64,000 nt of DNA from Cladocopium goreaui (Eukaryota > Sar > Dinophyceae > Suessiales > Symbiodiniaceae): positions 1-64,000 of the forward strand of contig CAMXCT020006573.1 in the NCBI GenBank assembly GCA_947184155.2. The letters are read 5' to 3'. How positions within the stretch are numbered: position 1 is the first letter of the stretch; every line of letters begins with the position of its first letter. A program made the position numbers and the translations under genes. Positions 40,585-53,676 of this stretch are shown here, one piece after another. Below the pieces are notes generated by a model that had not been told where the DNA came from, ran no database searches, and was given only the letters and a program-made list of their open reading frames with translations.

Positions 40585-42724
40585 GTCACTTGAGAGTCAG
40601 AACTTTGGTAGAGATAGTGTTGTTTGATCCATATCGACACTGGTAGCTTAGTCATAAATGGTTATGAGTTACGACTTGTGATTTATGCTTATGCATGCGT
40701 ACCCTCAACTATGCATGCACGATGGAATAGTTCTCCCGGTATACAATAAGTCAAATATTGTTTTTTTTGTTTTGTTTTGTGTTTTCGTGATAAATTTACA
40801 AAAATATTGGTTATTGATATTTATTCCTTTTTCACACACTCTATCACTCTATATGTTTTAATGATGAAGAGATGTTGCTCATTGGCAAAGCAATATTTTT
40901 TTGCTTGTGATCGTGGAGGACGATGAGTTGGCACAGCTCTTCACAGCATCTTTGGGAGTGGTTGGACACTCACGGAGCACAAAGTGGTGCCTGATGCCAT
41001 TTGGAAAGTGTGAGTGTGTCTGAAAATGGAGAATACTCAGCAATTTTTATTGTTGCAGGGAATGATGATAAACTCTGATAAGCCATCATTTTTTGCATTT
41101 TCAAGAGGCAAATGAAGTATCAATGGGCAATTTTCCATTGCCAACTTACCCTCCCGGAGGGTATTCGACTTGACCCCTGCCACATTTTGACATTGGAGAC
41201 ATTGGAATCCTAGCAGGACATGCGACGCGGCCAAGGTGCTACACCCTGTCATCGACTGCAATCCTCGGGTCGTCTATGAGGCTGATACTCCAGGTGTATT
41301 TTGGAGCTTTTTAACTTGTTGGCATGAAAATATTTGGTGATGAAATGATGAAACCAAAACTGTGGTTTCCCCTAGTCTTTTTGGTTTCCATTGCTGGAAT
41401 TTTGTTGGATGTTGGGGTCTTGGCTCGTCTTGGCCAGGGACTCCTGACTGACACCCCTTTCTTTGTCACAGAGAGTGCACGGCTGCCAGCAGCTGTGCAA
41501 CACCTAGGACAGCCGTTATGAAGGGAACCAAGCTGTCAGTATTGGAACAGAATCAACGAGCTGAAATTTGAGCACTTGAAAGCTGATCTTTGTTGGCACA
41601 TGAAATTTGAGCAAATGAGCATTGCAAACTCAAGTAACAGTGCAAAAGTAAACAGGTATAAACATCCTAAAGATTCCCAAAGGAGCTTACTCGATTGAAT
41701 TTTGGGATGCACCACTGCCAGGGTGTTAGACCGGAGGACATGTGACTGATGGAGATCCCGGCATGGTGGCGGAACGGCGGGGTGAACCCAGGCTGCCGTG
41801 CGCTTGATGCTCCAAAAGATAGCGGGTACATTGACTCAGGTTAGCCGACTTCGTGGATCTCAGTGAGGTGGGGGTTGACTGGTGGCATATGGGTATGGAT
41901 CAATACCTATGAAAATACAATTTTTAGGGGGATGAACATCCATTTACCAGCTATGTTGATGTGAACTACAGGGGTACAAGGTTTTGACACACTGCCATAT
42001 CACCATCATTGGCATGCCTGATTTTTTTTTTTCCTGGCACCGGCTTTTACGGCACCCAATTGATTTCGGGGGAGTCGCAATGGCGATGATCTTGCAATCC
42101 ATGGGAGAAGGGTTTTGCTAAAAAAGAAGCAGCACATTTGCTTGTAGGCTTTTCGAAGCCCATTCCAATTGAACTCTAAACATCCGGAGTACAGTACTGT
42201 AGTTGAAACCGTTTCAGGGTGTAGGATCCATCACTGACTTTTTGGCTCCGAAACAAGCCTCGCCTTCCGTTGAAAGGGGCAAGATATGGCAAGATGATTA
42301 CTTTTGATAGATTTTGGGACGATATATGGGCTTGTGAAAAAAGAGGCTACCCCCAAATGCATTGGTTCATCATCATCTTGGAATGTTTTTAATTTTCTTG
42401 GGAGTTTTTCTACGGTATATCGGTATACCCCATTTCAGACGTGCCTAGCAGCCGTGACTCGTTGGCTGCTTAGTTCCCCCATCTTGGATGGTTCAAACTT
42501 CAAGCCCAATATCAAACGACACATCCCAAGTGTTGATGGTCAATCTTTTGTTTTTGATGCTTAGATTTCATATTTTTTCCTAGTGAACTATAAGGTATCG
42601 TATGTACATCATTGTACATCTATATATCTAGATAATTCATAGATGTATATAGATACATGATATACATACGTTGTACCCATATATATATATTCTATCTAAT
42701 GATATCTATTTATACAGAATATCC
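40585..42724. other. Intergenic or intron-rich stretch with weak exon candidates
   Basis: Short coding-like pieces at about 40917-40983 (DDELAQLFTASLGVVGHS) and 41222-41282 (CDAAKVLHPVIDCNPRVVYE, ending at a GTGTAT donor) may be exons of one undefined + strand gene. An ATG at 41324 opens a 65-codon frame with a hydrophobic stretch (PLVFLVSIAGILLDVGVL) that could be a small membrane peptide or chance. Otherwise there are simple repeats and an introner-like copy. Confidence 0.3.
41891..41998 (+). repeat. Introner-like TIR element, copy 3
   Basis: Same family as 4471-4573. Starts GGGTATGGATCAATACC, with the internal hairpin GGATGAACATCC, and ends GGTTTTGACACACTGCCAT. The tetramer ATAT flanks both sides. 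Confidence 0.75.
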
Positions 42725-44448
42725 ATGTTACGATCATCGGCCGCCCTCTTCCAGGCTGGCGGCTTCACCGGCCGCGCGCGAGACTTTGCCCAGAAGCACC
42801 TCAACGAGGTCGCGGTTCCTTTCAAGGTGTCAATGATGGGATCCATGGAAGATATGGAACTGGGAAAGTCGTAGGAAATCCCTTGAACTCTGATTTTTAG
42901 GTAGAAAAAGATCTTAGAAATCTGTGAGGTTTTTGGATAGGTATACTGAAAATGAAGAGAAATTAAAGATTTGAGTCCAAATGGTTTGGGGTTGAACATG
43001 GGTTGAGATATGGAATCCCCTTTTCAGACCATGGTTAGTGTCCAAAGATAGGTTTTCCATATGTTAAGATAAACTGCAGGATAAAACGGCAGGTTTAATG
43101 ATTAAGATTTCCATGAACCATCAAATAGTCATAGGATTTTGGGGTACCAATTTTGACGAACTTATGATACCAGTGGATTTTTTTTTGGTACTCTAGCTGA
43201 CGGACGAAGCTATAGACTCGGATAGGATTTTGGTCCAATAAAAGAACTATTGGTACCCCATTTTTGAGACATAGCTTGCATGACGGCATTCGCAGTGAAA
43301 CTCTCTCTCTCTCTCTCTGCATCTCTTTTCTGTCCCTTTTCAGCCACCCTTTCAAAGTACAGACTCATGCCTCTGTTGATTGCTCCATTGATCGAGTTTC
43401 ACAGCATACTTTTTGCTTGCTCAGTTCACGTAGCCTTCATTTCAATGCTTTCAAGCTTTTTAACTATGTGTCTACATGTCGAAATTGCAGGTGGACAATT
43501 ACCGGAAGGTGCTGGAGTGGATGGACAATAAGTGCCCCAAGGATCTCAGGGTGCGAAGGACAGCCCCCCACCACTGGATGTTCTCGTAGATTGCTGTGAA
43601 ACTCCGTGCCTGCTTGGTTGCAGGAAGGATTTGAGTCACGTGACGTGCGGAATTGTCAACTATAAGGATGCTCGAAGCAATCAGGAAACTGCGCAGAAAT
43701 AGGCGGATGGTGACCAAGTTGCTTTCTCACCATATTTGATGGGTAGCCATGACAGGTACATCAGTGGAAAGGTGTCTGAGCCCACCATCAGGGGTGAGGC
43801 TGGTGATTCGCCCTGATTTCACACATTTAACATTGAACAATTTCTTCCGGGAAAACAACTTGAATGTGATGTCCTCAAACATCAACCTGTCATGCAAGAG
43901 GCCATAGCCGGTTGTAGATTTTCTTCTGACTTTTTGTAGCTGCGAAGGAGGCGCTCGATGGCCTTGGGGGTCTTGGTGGCAACTTGGCCAGCATCCTTTC
44001 AGGCGCGGTGCGGTGGGAGCTTGGGGTTGCAGCGAGTTGCCGTGGAGTCCCTGGAGTCGAGAGGTGCTGGTGGCGGCCTTGGTGGTATTGGTGGCCTTGC
44101 TGGTCTTGGTGGTCTTGGAGGTGCGGCTGGGGTGACCAAGCAGCCTCCAGGTGTGTATGCCATGTATGCCATAGTAGTTTCTATGTTCAAGAGCATCAGG
44201 AGCACAAAAAAAAATACCACTTGAACAAAAGTCAGCTGATCACTAGAATGCCAATCACTTTTGAGCCTGGTCTGAGACACTGATAATCACTGATAGCTTA
44301 TGATATCTTGTGTTCCGTGATACTTACAGTGCGCACGCTTATCGTGGCATTGATCCAGCTGCAATCGACAGCTCCGCGAGGTGGCGTTGCCAGCCCACCA
44401 CCACAGCGCGCAGCAGGAGGCGATCAGTTTGTGGTTTCGGCGTCATAA
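42725..44448 (+). CDS. Four-exon small gene, unknown function
   Basis: Exons 42725-42808 (ATG start, MLRSSAALFQAGGFTGRARD, ending at GAG before GTCGCG), 43491-43550 (VDNYRKVLEWMDNKCPKDLR), 43940-44150 (Gly/Leu-rich GAGGGLGGIGGLAGLGGLGG) and 44330-44448 (to TAA) join in phase with GT donors and AG acceptors. The N-terminus is basic, with Ser, Ala and Arg and no acids for 19 residues, like an organelle-targeting peptide. The frame of the third exon is uncertain: a second frame (DGLGGLGGNLASIL) is also plausible at its start. No family recognised. Confidence 0.42.
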
Positions 44449-44490
44449 AAGCGCCATTTTTTTCAGCTCACTGAAGCGATGAGCTGACAG

Positions 44491-46234
44491 ACGAACATGA
44501 AGATGTGGAACATGTTGAATATTCAGGAGAGAAGAGTGGACATCCAGAATCTGCGGCTGCCTTTGCTTTATGTATCCGGTTTGTTCTTCCAAGATTGGCT
44601 CGTCCTATTCAGGGTTGGATCTCTGCAGTTGGCTCGTCCTTTCTGTGGTACCCTGACGCAGGAGGCAACATGGGTTTCAACATGCGGGAGCTGGGCAGAG
44701 GGCTGCTTGTCACAGGCCAAGACAGGTGTGATGAAATATGATGAAATGCTTCAAGGGTTTTCATTGTCGTAGACTTGCTTAATTGCAAAGCAGCAATGGT
44801 TTAGATAGTAAACAGTAGCATAATTGTCATGGCAATCTATCCCGTCAACTGCGTCAGGAGCCGGTGCGACGATGAAGTGATGGTGATGACACGGTACTGT
44901 GCCCTTTGCGCCGTTCGCGTTGGAGCGAGAAATTGAAACTCCCGATCCCAATTGGGACTGACCAACTGGTTTTGAACTTCACGTTGAAAGGGCTCTTGGA
45001 ACAACACAAGCTACTTTCACAGCCCACAACAGACAAGAAATTACTTTTGGCGTTGTTGATTTTGCTGCACATGCATGAAAGAAACATCGCTCAAGATGAT
45101 TTCTGAAGTGTTTAAGCTTATTGGCTGAGATTGACGTTTCAGCTGACCACGTGGTGAAAAAAGGAGACTCCCTTGCACGGCCGGCTGTTCTTTACTTCCG
45201 AGCAGAGAACGGACTGACTAAAACAGCAATCCTGGAGCAGCCACATAGATCCATATGATATCCATTTGGTTTAAGTTTTCCCTCCGTGTGAGGAATCGCT
45301 CTTCGCAATATCAGTGTCTAAATCTGTCTAAGGGTTGGTTTCTGCCTACCTGGCCCTCTTCATGGCCGTCATTGATGGATCCCATAATCCCATGATCCCA
45401 GGATCCCATGGTCAGAGTGGTCGCTGATAGAACTCTTCGTTATTTGAGTCTTGGGATAGGTCGGAATGGTCGGATAGCTTTGAGGTTTGTTTTCCGAAAC
45501 CGTGTGAGATACAGTGAAGGGGAACTGAATCGCGAAAATCGCAATCTCCATACTGTTAGGACTGGTTTTTGCTCAGGATCCCTTGATGGCCGTCCAAACC
45601 AATTGTTCCCGAGTACGGTGGTTAGATATTTGTTCCAAGATTTTGTCATTCTTTGGATAGGTCTGAGGTTGGACGTAGGCATGCTTACCCTCTTGTAATT
45701 TAACGTAGCTATTGAAAATGGCCATTAATAGTTGATTTTCCCATGAAAAATGGTGATTTTCCATAGCTATGTTAGTTTACCAGAGGGTAGCTTTCCAAGT
45801 TTCTTTTTCACCGCAGCCTCTCTTGGTGCCACGATCATTGCCCATTAGTGCCGCAGTTGTTGCAATGTGGCGCCCAGATCCAGGACCCTGTGTGGTTGGG
45901 CCCCCCAGGCATCAAGTTGGAATGATCTGGCGACCAGTAATCCAACATGGCTGGAAAACATCCACTGTTGATCGACTTCGATGATTTTCCCAGCCATTTC
46001 CCAGCCATCCTATGTAAACACCTCCGTTATAGCCATGATGACCAAGGCACAGGTGGCAGATTGGGGTGAACATCCAGATGACGTCGAGTACATGCGACAG
46101 TTGAAGGCCTTGCCGAAGAAGGTCTTGAAGAGGCGGAGGAGTCAGCGATCTGCGATCCGTTTGATTGTTTGGAGCAACTGGATTGTTCTTGGCAGAAAGC
46201 CAACTTGACGCTGGAATGGTTTGAAATAAGTTGA
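44491..46234 (+). CDS. Multi-exon gene, unknown function
   Basis: Exons: 44491-44725 (RFVLPRLARPIQGWISAVG, LWYPDAGGNMGFNMRELGRG), 44858-about 44921 (SRCDDEVMVMTRYCALCAV, containing CALC), 45143-about 45258 (DHVVKKGDSLARPAVLYFRA), 45817-45908 (LSWCHDHCPLVPQLLQCGAQ, then DPVWLGPP) and 46101-46234 (EGLAEEGLEEAEESAICDPF to TGA). The first pair joins in phase, and 45817-45908 joins 46101-46234 in phase through a GC donor (CCA-G then GCATCA). Middle links are less certain. The protein has many Cys and His and an acidic C-terminus. No family recognised. Confidence 0.45.
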
Positions 46235-46239
46235 GATAT

Positions 46240-46860
46240 ATATACATATATAATCATATATTACATATATATATACACATACATATATATAATAAAATAA
46301 TATAAAATAAATAAAATAATATCATATAATATACTATGATATAATATAATATAATATATTAGATTATATATTATATTGTATTACATTATATTATATTACA
46401 TTATATTATATTATATTACATTATATTATATATTATATTTTATTTTATATTATATTTTATTTTATTATATTATATTATATTATATTACATTACATTATAT
46501 TACATTACATTATATTATATTATATTATACTATACTATAATAAATTACATTATATTATATTATATTATATTGTATTATATTATATTATATGATATTATAT
46601 CATACTATATTGTACCATATTCTATTATATTATATTCTATTATATTATATTATATTATATGATATTATATCATATTATATTGTACCATATTATATTATAT
46701 TATGTTATATTATATTATATGATATTATGTTATATTATATTATATTATATCATATTATATTATATTATGTTATATTATATTATATTATATTATGTTATAT
46801 TATATTATATTATATTATATGGTATGGTATTGTATCGTTTTGTATTGTATTGTATGAATA
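46240..46860. repeat. (ATATT/TATTA)n microsatellite, about 620 bp
   Basis: Almost pure A/T repeat of TATAT and TTATAT units, grading from TATATAC on the left. Tyr/Ile-rich frames here are repeat artefacts. Confidence 0.95.
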
Positions 46861-47227
46861 TTCGAAAAACTGTAGAACCACCTATCATGTTCGGAAAACA
46901 TAGAAACCGCCGAAACATACTTTTCGATGTCTCCCTGACTGGCGATGTGTTTCAGCGTGTGCCAGGCGGGAGGTTATTGCCAAGGACGGCTGAAAAAACA
47001 CAGTTGCTGGTTCTACTTTCACTGACGGAGGTGGAAAACCAGGGAATTTATGGGGATTTCATCAGGTTTTCCTGGGGATAAAAACTGATTGGAAACTATG
47101 GGAAATTGGCACAAATATCATTAAAATACATAAACAACATATAAACTTCCATTTGGTAGTTTCTTGATGTGGCTAAGCAATGAACTTCTCTATATACTGT
47201 ACAAAAAAATGTCGTAGTGTGATGGTT

Positions 47228-48278
47228 TGCCAGCAACTTGACGGGGATGCGTTTAACTCTTCCTGGCAAGGACGTGGACATCAAGCGTGTGTGCCTGAAG
47301 CAGGGTAAGGCCAGTGGGGCGGCTTGCCATAATGTCCAAAAATAGACCTCCAATTTTGGAGGGTTCATACCACCCACTTCTGGGGAAATTGGGATGATTT
47401 TATGAGTGGGATTTATTGCACGATTGATACGCTGCCAGATCCACTTCTCGGTGGCTTGCTGGAACCTCTCCGAGTATTCTCGCAGCGGAGGATTGCAGGA
47501 TCAGGTTGGGACGGAAAACTGGGAGCTTTAAAATGGGTTGTACATGACTTGGCTTCTAGCAAAGTTGGCCGAAACGGGATAGAACATGATACAAACTGTC
47601 ACTGGTAGTGGAATCCACTTCAACGGGTTCGCATTTTTGCGGTATGTTCAAAATAGATACTGTCTTCTTTGGACGCACCACGTAAGGCATCGAGCTTGAT
47701 CCATGTGTTCTACGAGTCCAAGGATGAGCGGAAGGCTGGGCAAACGCTCGATGTCATGACAGGGAATTGCTTGAAGTCGCTTGTAATGAGGAGAAGATTT
47801 AGGGAATTTTAGGGATGGCTGATTCAAGCGCAGTATGGATGGAATCGATCAAATGGACATCCTTTTCGACATACTGCCCAGTGAAAGCGACTTGTGCAAG
47901 TAACTCCTTTTGGGCAATGGGTTTCTGCTGTGCGAAACCAGACTCGTTCTCAGCATTCTAGGTGCTGAATGCCTTCTCCTCTGCTGGCATTGATCTTGAG
48001 TTTGGGACTTCAGTCATGGCATGTCGTGGCGTTTTGCTGTCGTACTGTAAGGTTGGGGGAGAATAGTGATTTTACAATATTTTACATCGAGGTCTGCAAG
48101 GGTTCTATTTATGGTGTCATGTTTGGATTCCTCCACCAGAGAGAACCGCCAGCGATTCACCAGAAAGGGATCCTGACATGTCCCTCCACTTCGCCTGTGG
48201 CTCAGGTCCATGGAAGCAGTCCCAGTAGATCCCAACTCAAGCGCGGTACTCAGAAGCTGTGCAGCAGCACCCCAGTAG
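47228..48278 (+). CDS. Multi-exon gene, unknown function
   Basis: Exon-like segments: about 47240-47304 (RLTLPGKDVDIKRVCLKQ, ending at canonical GTAAGG), about 47670-47752 (ASSLIHVFYESKDERKAGQT), 47834-47899 (MDGIDQMDILFDILPSESDL, GTAACT donor), 47962-48048 (LNAFSSAGIDLEFGTSVMAC, GTAAGG donor) and 48209-48278 (MEAVPVDPNSSAVLRSC, then a TAG). Composition is convincing, but phase between several exons could not be reconciled by eye, so boundaries or one exon are wrong. No family recognised. Confidence 0.4.
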
Positions 48279-49806
48279 CATCCCTCGTATCTCACTCATA
48301 TCGTTGCCGCAATACTGCCAAGTATGGACATATGCATAAAAGTCGTATGTGTCTATCACGGGAATACACAGGATCAGGATATAGATGCATACATAGACTT
48401 AGACGTGCATGGTGAATGTATGTACATGACAATGCACACTATGTGTGCGTTCTTCCTCACATGTGTACATTGTGCATGTCTGCGTTTGTGTGCGACCCCC
48501 ACATCTTGAAAGCGACAATGATATCAGCAAATTTCATAAAGTACATTTCGGTGTGCGAAAGGTTGATATATCATGTATAATTATGATGGATTATGCTGCA
48601 GCATCTGTGGTCTATTGGTCGTCTCTTGAATCAAGCCTGCTTTGAGGTAAGAGACATGAGCAACAGATCATGTACGCGAAGGAATGCCTGTATATCCAGG
48701 ACAGCAACAGCCATGTTTCTTTTCAGACAGTAGCTCTGACATGACGCTACCATCCTGTGGAGGATGAGAACACCTGGGAGGAAGGCAAACCCTTGTCACC
48801 AGAGGAGGTGAAGCAGAGGCCATAAATTTCCAACTTCTGGGGTCTTCCATTCAATCCCTTGATTCTTGAGATTCCTGGATCCGCTTTGTTGTAAGGGAGA
48901 GAGAAGCACTGCAGCTTCTGAGCCACAAACCACCTTCTGTCCATGAACTGCTATTCAAACTTTATCCTGGCAACCTACTTGAATGTCAATGAAAAAATGA
49001 GCTCTTTTTGCGGCTACCGGACGTGATCCAATTCCAATTCCGATTCATCGTGGCTTTGCTTGCAGGTTCCAAGGTCGAATGAAGTGAACGCTGCAACGTA
49101 TAAGGGGAGCTGTGGGTGGATCTTCACACAGTCTACTACAGTCTACACGAGATAGATTCTAACTTATGGACACATGCGCAATTACATAGAGCAGACTTTG
49201 ATATGATTGACAATCAACTTTTTGGTTCTTCCACCTCTCACCTAGTGCTGTTCGTTTCATCTTTGAAGCGAGAGATCTTCTATGCTGCCTCCGGCAAGTG
49301 TCAAGAAACTAAGAACAGTGAACGATTCCTATAATTTGGCCTGGCATGACATCTTCAAACACATTGAGCCGCAAGAGTTAGACAAGTCAGTCAGAGCGAC
49401 GAGCCGTTTGACCGCTTGGTCTCCGTACAGAGAAGTATATGATTCTAGATCTTGGAGCTGGCACAGAATGAGGCAGGCTTGTCTATGAACTCACCCTCTT
49501 GCCCAGGGAGTCTTCCACTCGCACTCCGATCGCAGGAAAAATGTCTGGGGATTCCTGGGATTCCGATCGCAGTTTTGAGATTTGGGTGGATCAGATAAGA
49601 TTTGCATACTCGCCACTGGGAGATACAGGCAGATATAGATTCATAATGATTCATAGATATAATATGATATAATTGGATATAGGATAAATGATGATACAAA
49701 GTTCTACCTGCATACAGAGATTCTTCCTAAGCAAAGCATCACAAGAGAAAATGCCAGTGCGTGATTATTGTCCAACAATGGTTGTGCACTGCTGTAGAAT
49801 GTGCAG
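48279..49806. other. Region with isolated exon candidates
   Basis: A + strand segment at about 48749-48828 reads YHPVEDENTWEEGKPLSPEE and ends at a TAA, a plausible terminal exon without a clear acceptor. After a TTGCAG acceptor at about 49067 the frame reads VPRSNEVNAATYKGSCGW. A 68-codon frame at 49282-49488 is of uncertain status. No continuous gene model can be drawn. Confidence 0.3.
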
Positions 49807-50545
49807 ATCCGATCGGCACGTTACAATCGGATCTCCTTGACGTTTGTGGCTCCAGAGCTTCGAAAAAGCGTGACCGCTGGGCTGTTCCCGCCGAAAAGTG
49901 GCGCGACCCGCACGTGCAGAGGCGACCCAGCGTCGCTGTGCGTGGGGCGCTTTTCACGTGCCTTGGGGAGTACTGTGTTTTAGTGGTACCCATTTGCACT
50001 CTCGGGCTGTTGGGAAGAGTATGGAAGAGTGGCACTGAGTCCAGCTTCTGATTTTGATTCAGCTCTGCTCAGATGGAGCTGCTTGACAAGTTGGCCTGCA
50101 TCCTAGCTCTGCTTGTTCAGTGCGTCCCAAGGATGTGTTAGTGTATTCATGCCAATGCAAATCGATGCAAATTGGATCTGATACTGCACCAAAGGACCCT
50201 GTCGAATATACATTCATTTCTTGTGCTGTACAAACAAGCTTAAGAGTTTATCTACGGAATTACAAACTCATGAAGCAGTGAAAAATGTAGAGTAACGGGT
50301 CAGTCTGAATGAAATGGCAGTTAGGCAGTGCTAAGTTCTGAAGTTTCACCTTAAGATCCTTAAGGGCCCATCATGCCGCAATATCCCTCCCAGCCTCCCA
50401 GGCCGGTTGTTGAAACCAGCCTTCCAGGCCATCTATGTGATCATCATCACTCCGCTGATCATGCTCTCGAAGCCGGTTCTGCCGAAGGTCACTTGGGGCT
50501 ATGACTTTCTGCCACAGATGGCTTGTCATATGCACGGAAACCCAG
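49807..50545 (+). CDS. Membrane protein gene fragment, three phase-consistent exons
   Basis: Exons about 49807-50018, 50073-50136 and 50402-50545 join in phase (GTATGG, GTTAGT and GTGAGA donors). Segments: RDRWAVPAEKWRDPHVQRRP, then a hydrophobic helix YCVLVVPICTLGLL, then LLDKLACILALLVQCVP, then LLKPAFQAIYVIIITPLIML and WGYDFLPQMACHMHGNP. That gives three probable membrane spans with basic residues before the first. The start and the downstream exons were not found. Family unknown. Confidence 0.45.
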
Positions 50546-52207
50546 GTGAGACGCAAGAAAAATGCTCACCGCTTGAGATAAATACTTAGGGGTTTACGCA
50601 GGTGTAGGGTCTTGAAACGAACTGAACTTTAATAAGGTTGAAGACAAGATTTCAAGGAGCTCGCAGTGCAAAATGTCTGTGCAGTCACGAGACAGCATGG
50701 TGACCCCTCATCCATTGACCTAGCAGGCGGGGACAGTAAGACCGGGGTGTCTTAGGATTCTGAGCAGACTAGATTCCTGGTCGTTCTCCAGAGAGAATGT
50801 TCTGATTCTCATGATCATCAAATCTTTGAAGGGGTACAGATACAATACATGCAATGCAATACGTTAATAACCATTGTACCTCATTCATAGCCAAGGTGGT
50901 CTTGTGTCAAGGTCGGACTTGTGTCAAGCCCAGGTGGTCTTTCCTGATACCATGCATCATTCTCTTGCATTCGGGAGATGGCAGTGGCGTGGACACAGGA
51001 ATGGTCGCTTGGTTTGTGAATCAATAGACTGGGGTGGGGGTCTAGGCCTGCAACACACCTAAAAAAAACCGGGAGTTCAGGCCAACAGAATTGCATGCGA
51101 TCAACATTGATCAACCATCATGGATTTATCAGGTTTTATAATGTTTCTGGATGATGTTTTATGATGTTTTATAATTAATGTTTTATGATGTTTTATGATG
51201 TTTTATGACTGATTGGTCATTTCAAATGTATGGATTTAAGGTACTTTCCGTTCCGAGGCCAGAGCCGTTCCGAAGTTCCGACTTCCGTTCTCCTCTGAGG
51301 CAATCCTGTCGTTCGCCTGTTCCATGCTCATCGCTAGAGCCCCAGCTGATGCCAGCTGAAAAAGCTGAAGATTTGGGTATGGGTCAATACCTATTAATAC
51401 AATTTTAGTGGGATGAACATCCATTTACCAGCTATTTTGATGTGAACTACAGGGGTACTATTGGTTTTGACACACTGCCATTTCTGTATGTCCTGCTGTA
51501 TGTCCTGCTGAAATCTGGATGCTGAAATCTGCTGTTTCTACATAAATCATCATAAATCTGCTAATATAAATACTTAAGATATACAAGGTCGCAACTGATC
51601 CAAGGGGTTCCAGATCTTATGAAGATGGAATGAATTCATTAGCGTTCTGCCTGATGTCTATGAACCGGATATGAACAGGGGACGAACATCCAACCATGCA
51701 GCAATTCTGGCATTTTGATCTCTGGCCATCCCAACTTTGATAACTTTTTTTCTCACTTAGAAACAGGCGGCTAAAAAACACTCATCAAGATTCATCAAGT
51801 ACCTGTTTCTTCTTTTGATTTTTCCATATATTTTTCCATAGGAATTGGCAGCGGTCACTTGGTGGATCGCGAAATGAATCGAGGTAGCGAACCTGGCGAC
51901 CGTGGGCTTCTCTCTAACCCTTTCAGCGCCTGTCGCTGCTTGGTGTCGACAGTCGACAGTCGGGTCCAGGAGTTGCTGCCATTTGGAATATGATAATTGG
52001 ATGCAACATATATCATATATATATGTACAGATGTCTGTACAATCTATATGTGTATGTATACATATATAGATATGTCTATGTGTATATATACATATATATA
52101 TATATAGGCATATCATTATTCTAATTCTAATATCATGTGCACCATGTTCAAAGCATGGGTAATTTTCGTATAAAAGAGGATGAACATTCGATGAGTCAGG
52201 GGCTCAG
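50546..52207. other. Mostly non-coding, with repeats
   Basis: Contains a degenerate 12-bp repeat of ATGTTTTATG at about 51130-51210, introner-like copy 4, (TA)n tracts at 52015-52105, and a GC-richer stretch at 51245-51370 that is open in both orientations and cannot be assigned. Confidence 0.35.
51375..51481 (+). repeat. Introner-like TIR element, copy 4
   Basis: Same family: starts GGGTATGGGTCAATACC, carries GGATGAACATCC, ends GGTTTTGACACACTGCCA. Confidence 0.75.
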
Positions 52208-52276
52208 CATCCCAGCCTTGAGGTGACACTTGGATGGGAGCTGGTGTACTTGATGGAGCGTTTCGGCCCAAAGTAA
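52208..52276 (+). CDS. Possible terminal exon, unknown
   Basis: After a GGCTCAG acceptor the frame reads HPSLEVTLGWELVYLMERFG and ends at a TAA. Immediately downstream, after GGACCAG, a second frame reads FELLEFELGTIVIAQVLW to a TGA at about 52411. Both are protein-like but cannot be joined in phase. Confidence 0.3.
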   Translation, partial: HPSLEVTLGWELVYLMERFGPK

Positions 52277-52523
52277 AGCGTGGGCCCTCAGGACGGACCG
52301 ACGGACCAGGTGAGTTTCGAACTGCTCGAGTTCGAGCTCGGAACCATTGTGATCGCACAGGTCCTTTGGAATTCCAGCGGAGTTCGCAGACATGGCAAAG
52401 GGCTGATGTGAGCAGAGTTAAGGGTAGCTGTAGCTGGCTATGTTCTTCAAGGCTGAAGCATGCTCTGTACGGAGATTGAGCAAGTGTTCAATTCTTACTA
52501 AATTCATTGTTGGTATATTTGTA

Positions 52524-52619
52524 ATATGGGTGTGTCTGAAAATGGAATATACCCCCATGATGAACATATTCAGATGGAAAAGGATAAACCAATAGATTCA
52601 TGCCCAGACACACCCATAT
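52524..52619. repeat. 96-bp element with perfect 15-bp terminal inverted repeats
   Basis: ATATGGGTGTGTCTG at the left end and its exact reverse complement at the right. The interior reads GAAAATGGAATATACCCCC and so on. A half-copy (GTGTGTCTGAAAATGG-like) lies at about 41010-41040. It is MITE-like or introner-like. Confidence 0.75.
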
Positions 52620-52739
52620 GCATTTTGTGAATGGAAAGTTGGAAAGAGAGCTTTGCTAGCTTTGCCAACGTCATATCATTTCGAAAAGAAAGGATGATGC
52701 AGGACCGCAAAAAATATCTCTTCAACACGATACATTTAC

Positions 52740-53090
52740 ACATTCATTGATTTTACTATATATATATACGTTGGGTGGCAATTTATACTACGGTTGGTTT
52801 CTTATAAATCAAAAACAAAATAATATGCACAAATATTTCATAATTATTATACCGTATATAAATTATTATTATATAAATAGAAATCAAACAAATCCATTAT
52901 TATATATATAATAGGTTATATAATTGAAGATATGCTTTAAATTACGAATAACAAAATAATAAATTATTTATAATGATAACATAATTTAATAATAAAATTA
53001 AAAATATAACAATTACTATTACTATTATTAATAATATTGTTATTATTATTATTTTTTATTATTTTTGGAATTATATACAGTAGGGGGTGA
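52740..53090. repeat. AT-rich low-complexity DNA
   Basis: Degenerate TATATA/AATTATT sequence with almost no G or C. The following 53090-53676 is also AT-rich and without a recognisable gene. Confidence 0.8.
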
Positions 53091-53676
53091 AAGGAGGGCC
53101 TGTTGCAGACAAATCCTTTATTAAGCTGCGGGGACGATTTGTTAAAAGGCGTGTTTGGCCGGAGTTACTTGGGGAAAAAGAATTAGTAGTCGAGATAGCT
53201 TTATGTTTTAGCTAATTATTGTTACTTTTGCTGGCAAATCTATTGCGTTTTAGGTGTCACACGGCTTTTTGTTGAACATATATATTTGAGGACACAATAA
53301 TTTATTTATGTAGAGCTTTATTGGGGGAAAGCTGCGATTCTTGATTCTTCCTTTTTCGTCTTCTTATTTCTTCCTCCTTTCTCCTCTGCCAGCATATATG
53401 TTAGCTAGCCCTAATGCTTATATCACCCTCCTGGCTTGTGTGCCTTATGGGAGCGGGTACGAGATGGTTAGGTAGCGCGTAGAAATGGATGAATGCCAAT
53501 TTGGAGATTATATATAAAATTATTAATAATTTACGGACAGGCTAATAATAATTTTGGTTGTATTGTATTTGCCAAATTCCTAACAGGTGTTGGGTTTTAA
53601 TTTCTGCGGCCGGGAAATAATGTTACGAAAATGTACGTCCCCAAAAACCGGAATAATCCTGGAATCTTGTTGGGAT

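Noticed and set aside
46589..47081. Tyr/Ile/Leu-rich frames of 104-140 codons
   Set aside because: They are translations of a TATAT microsatellite.
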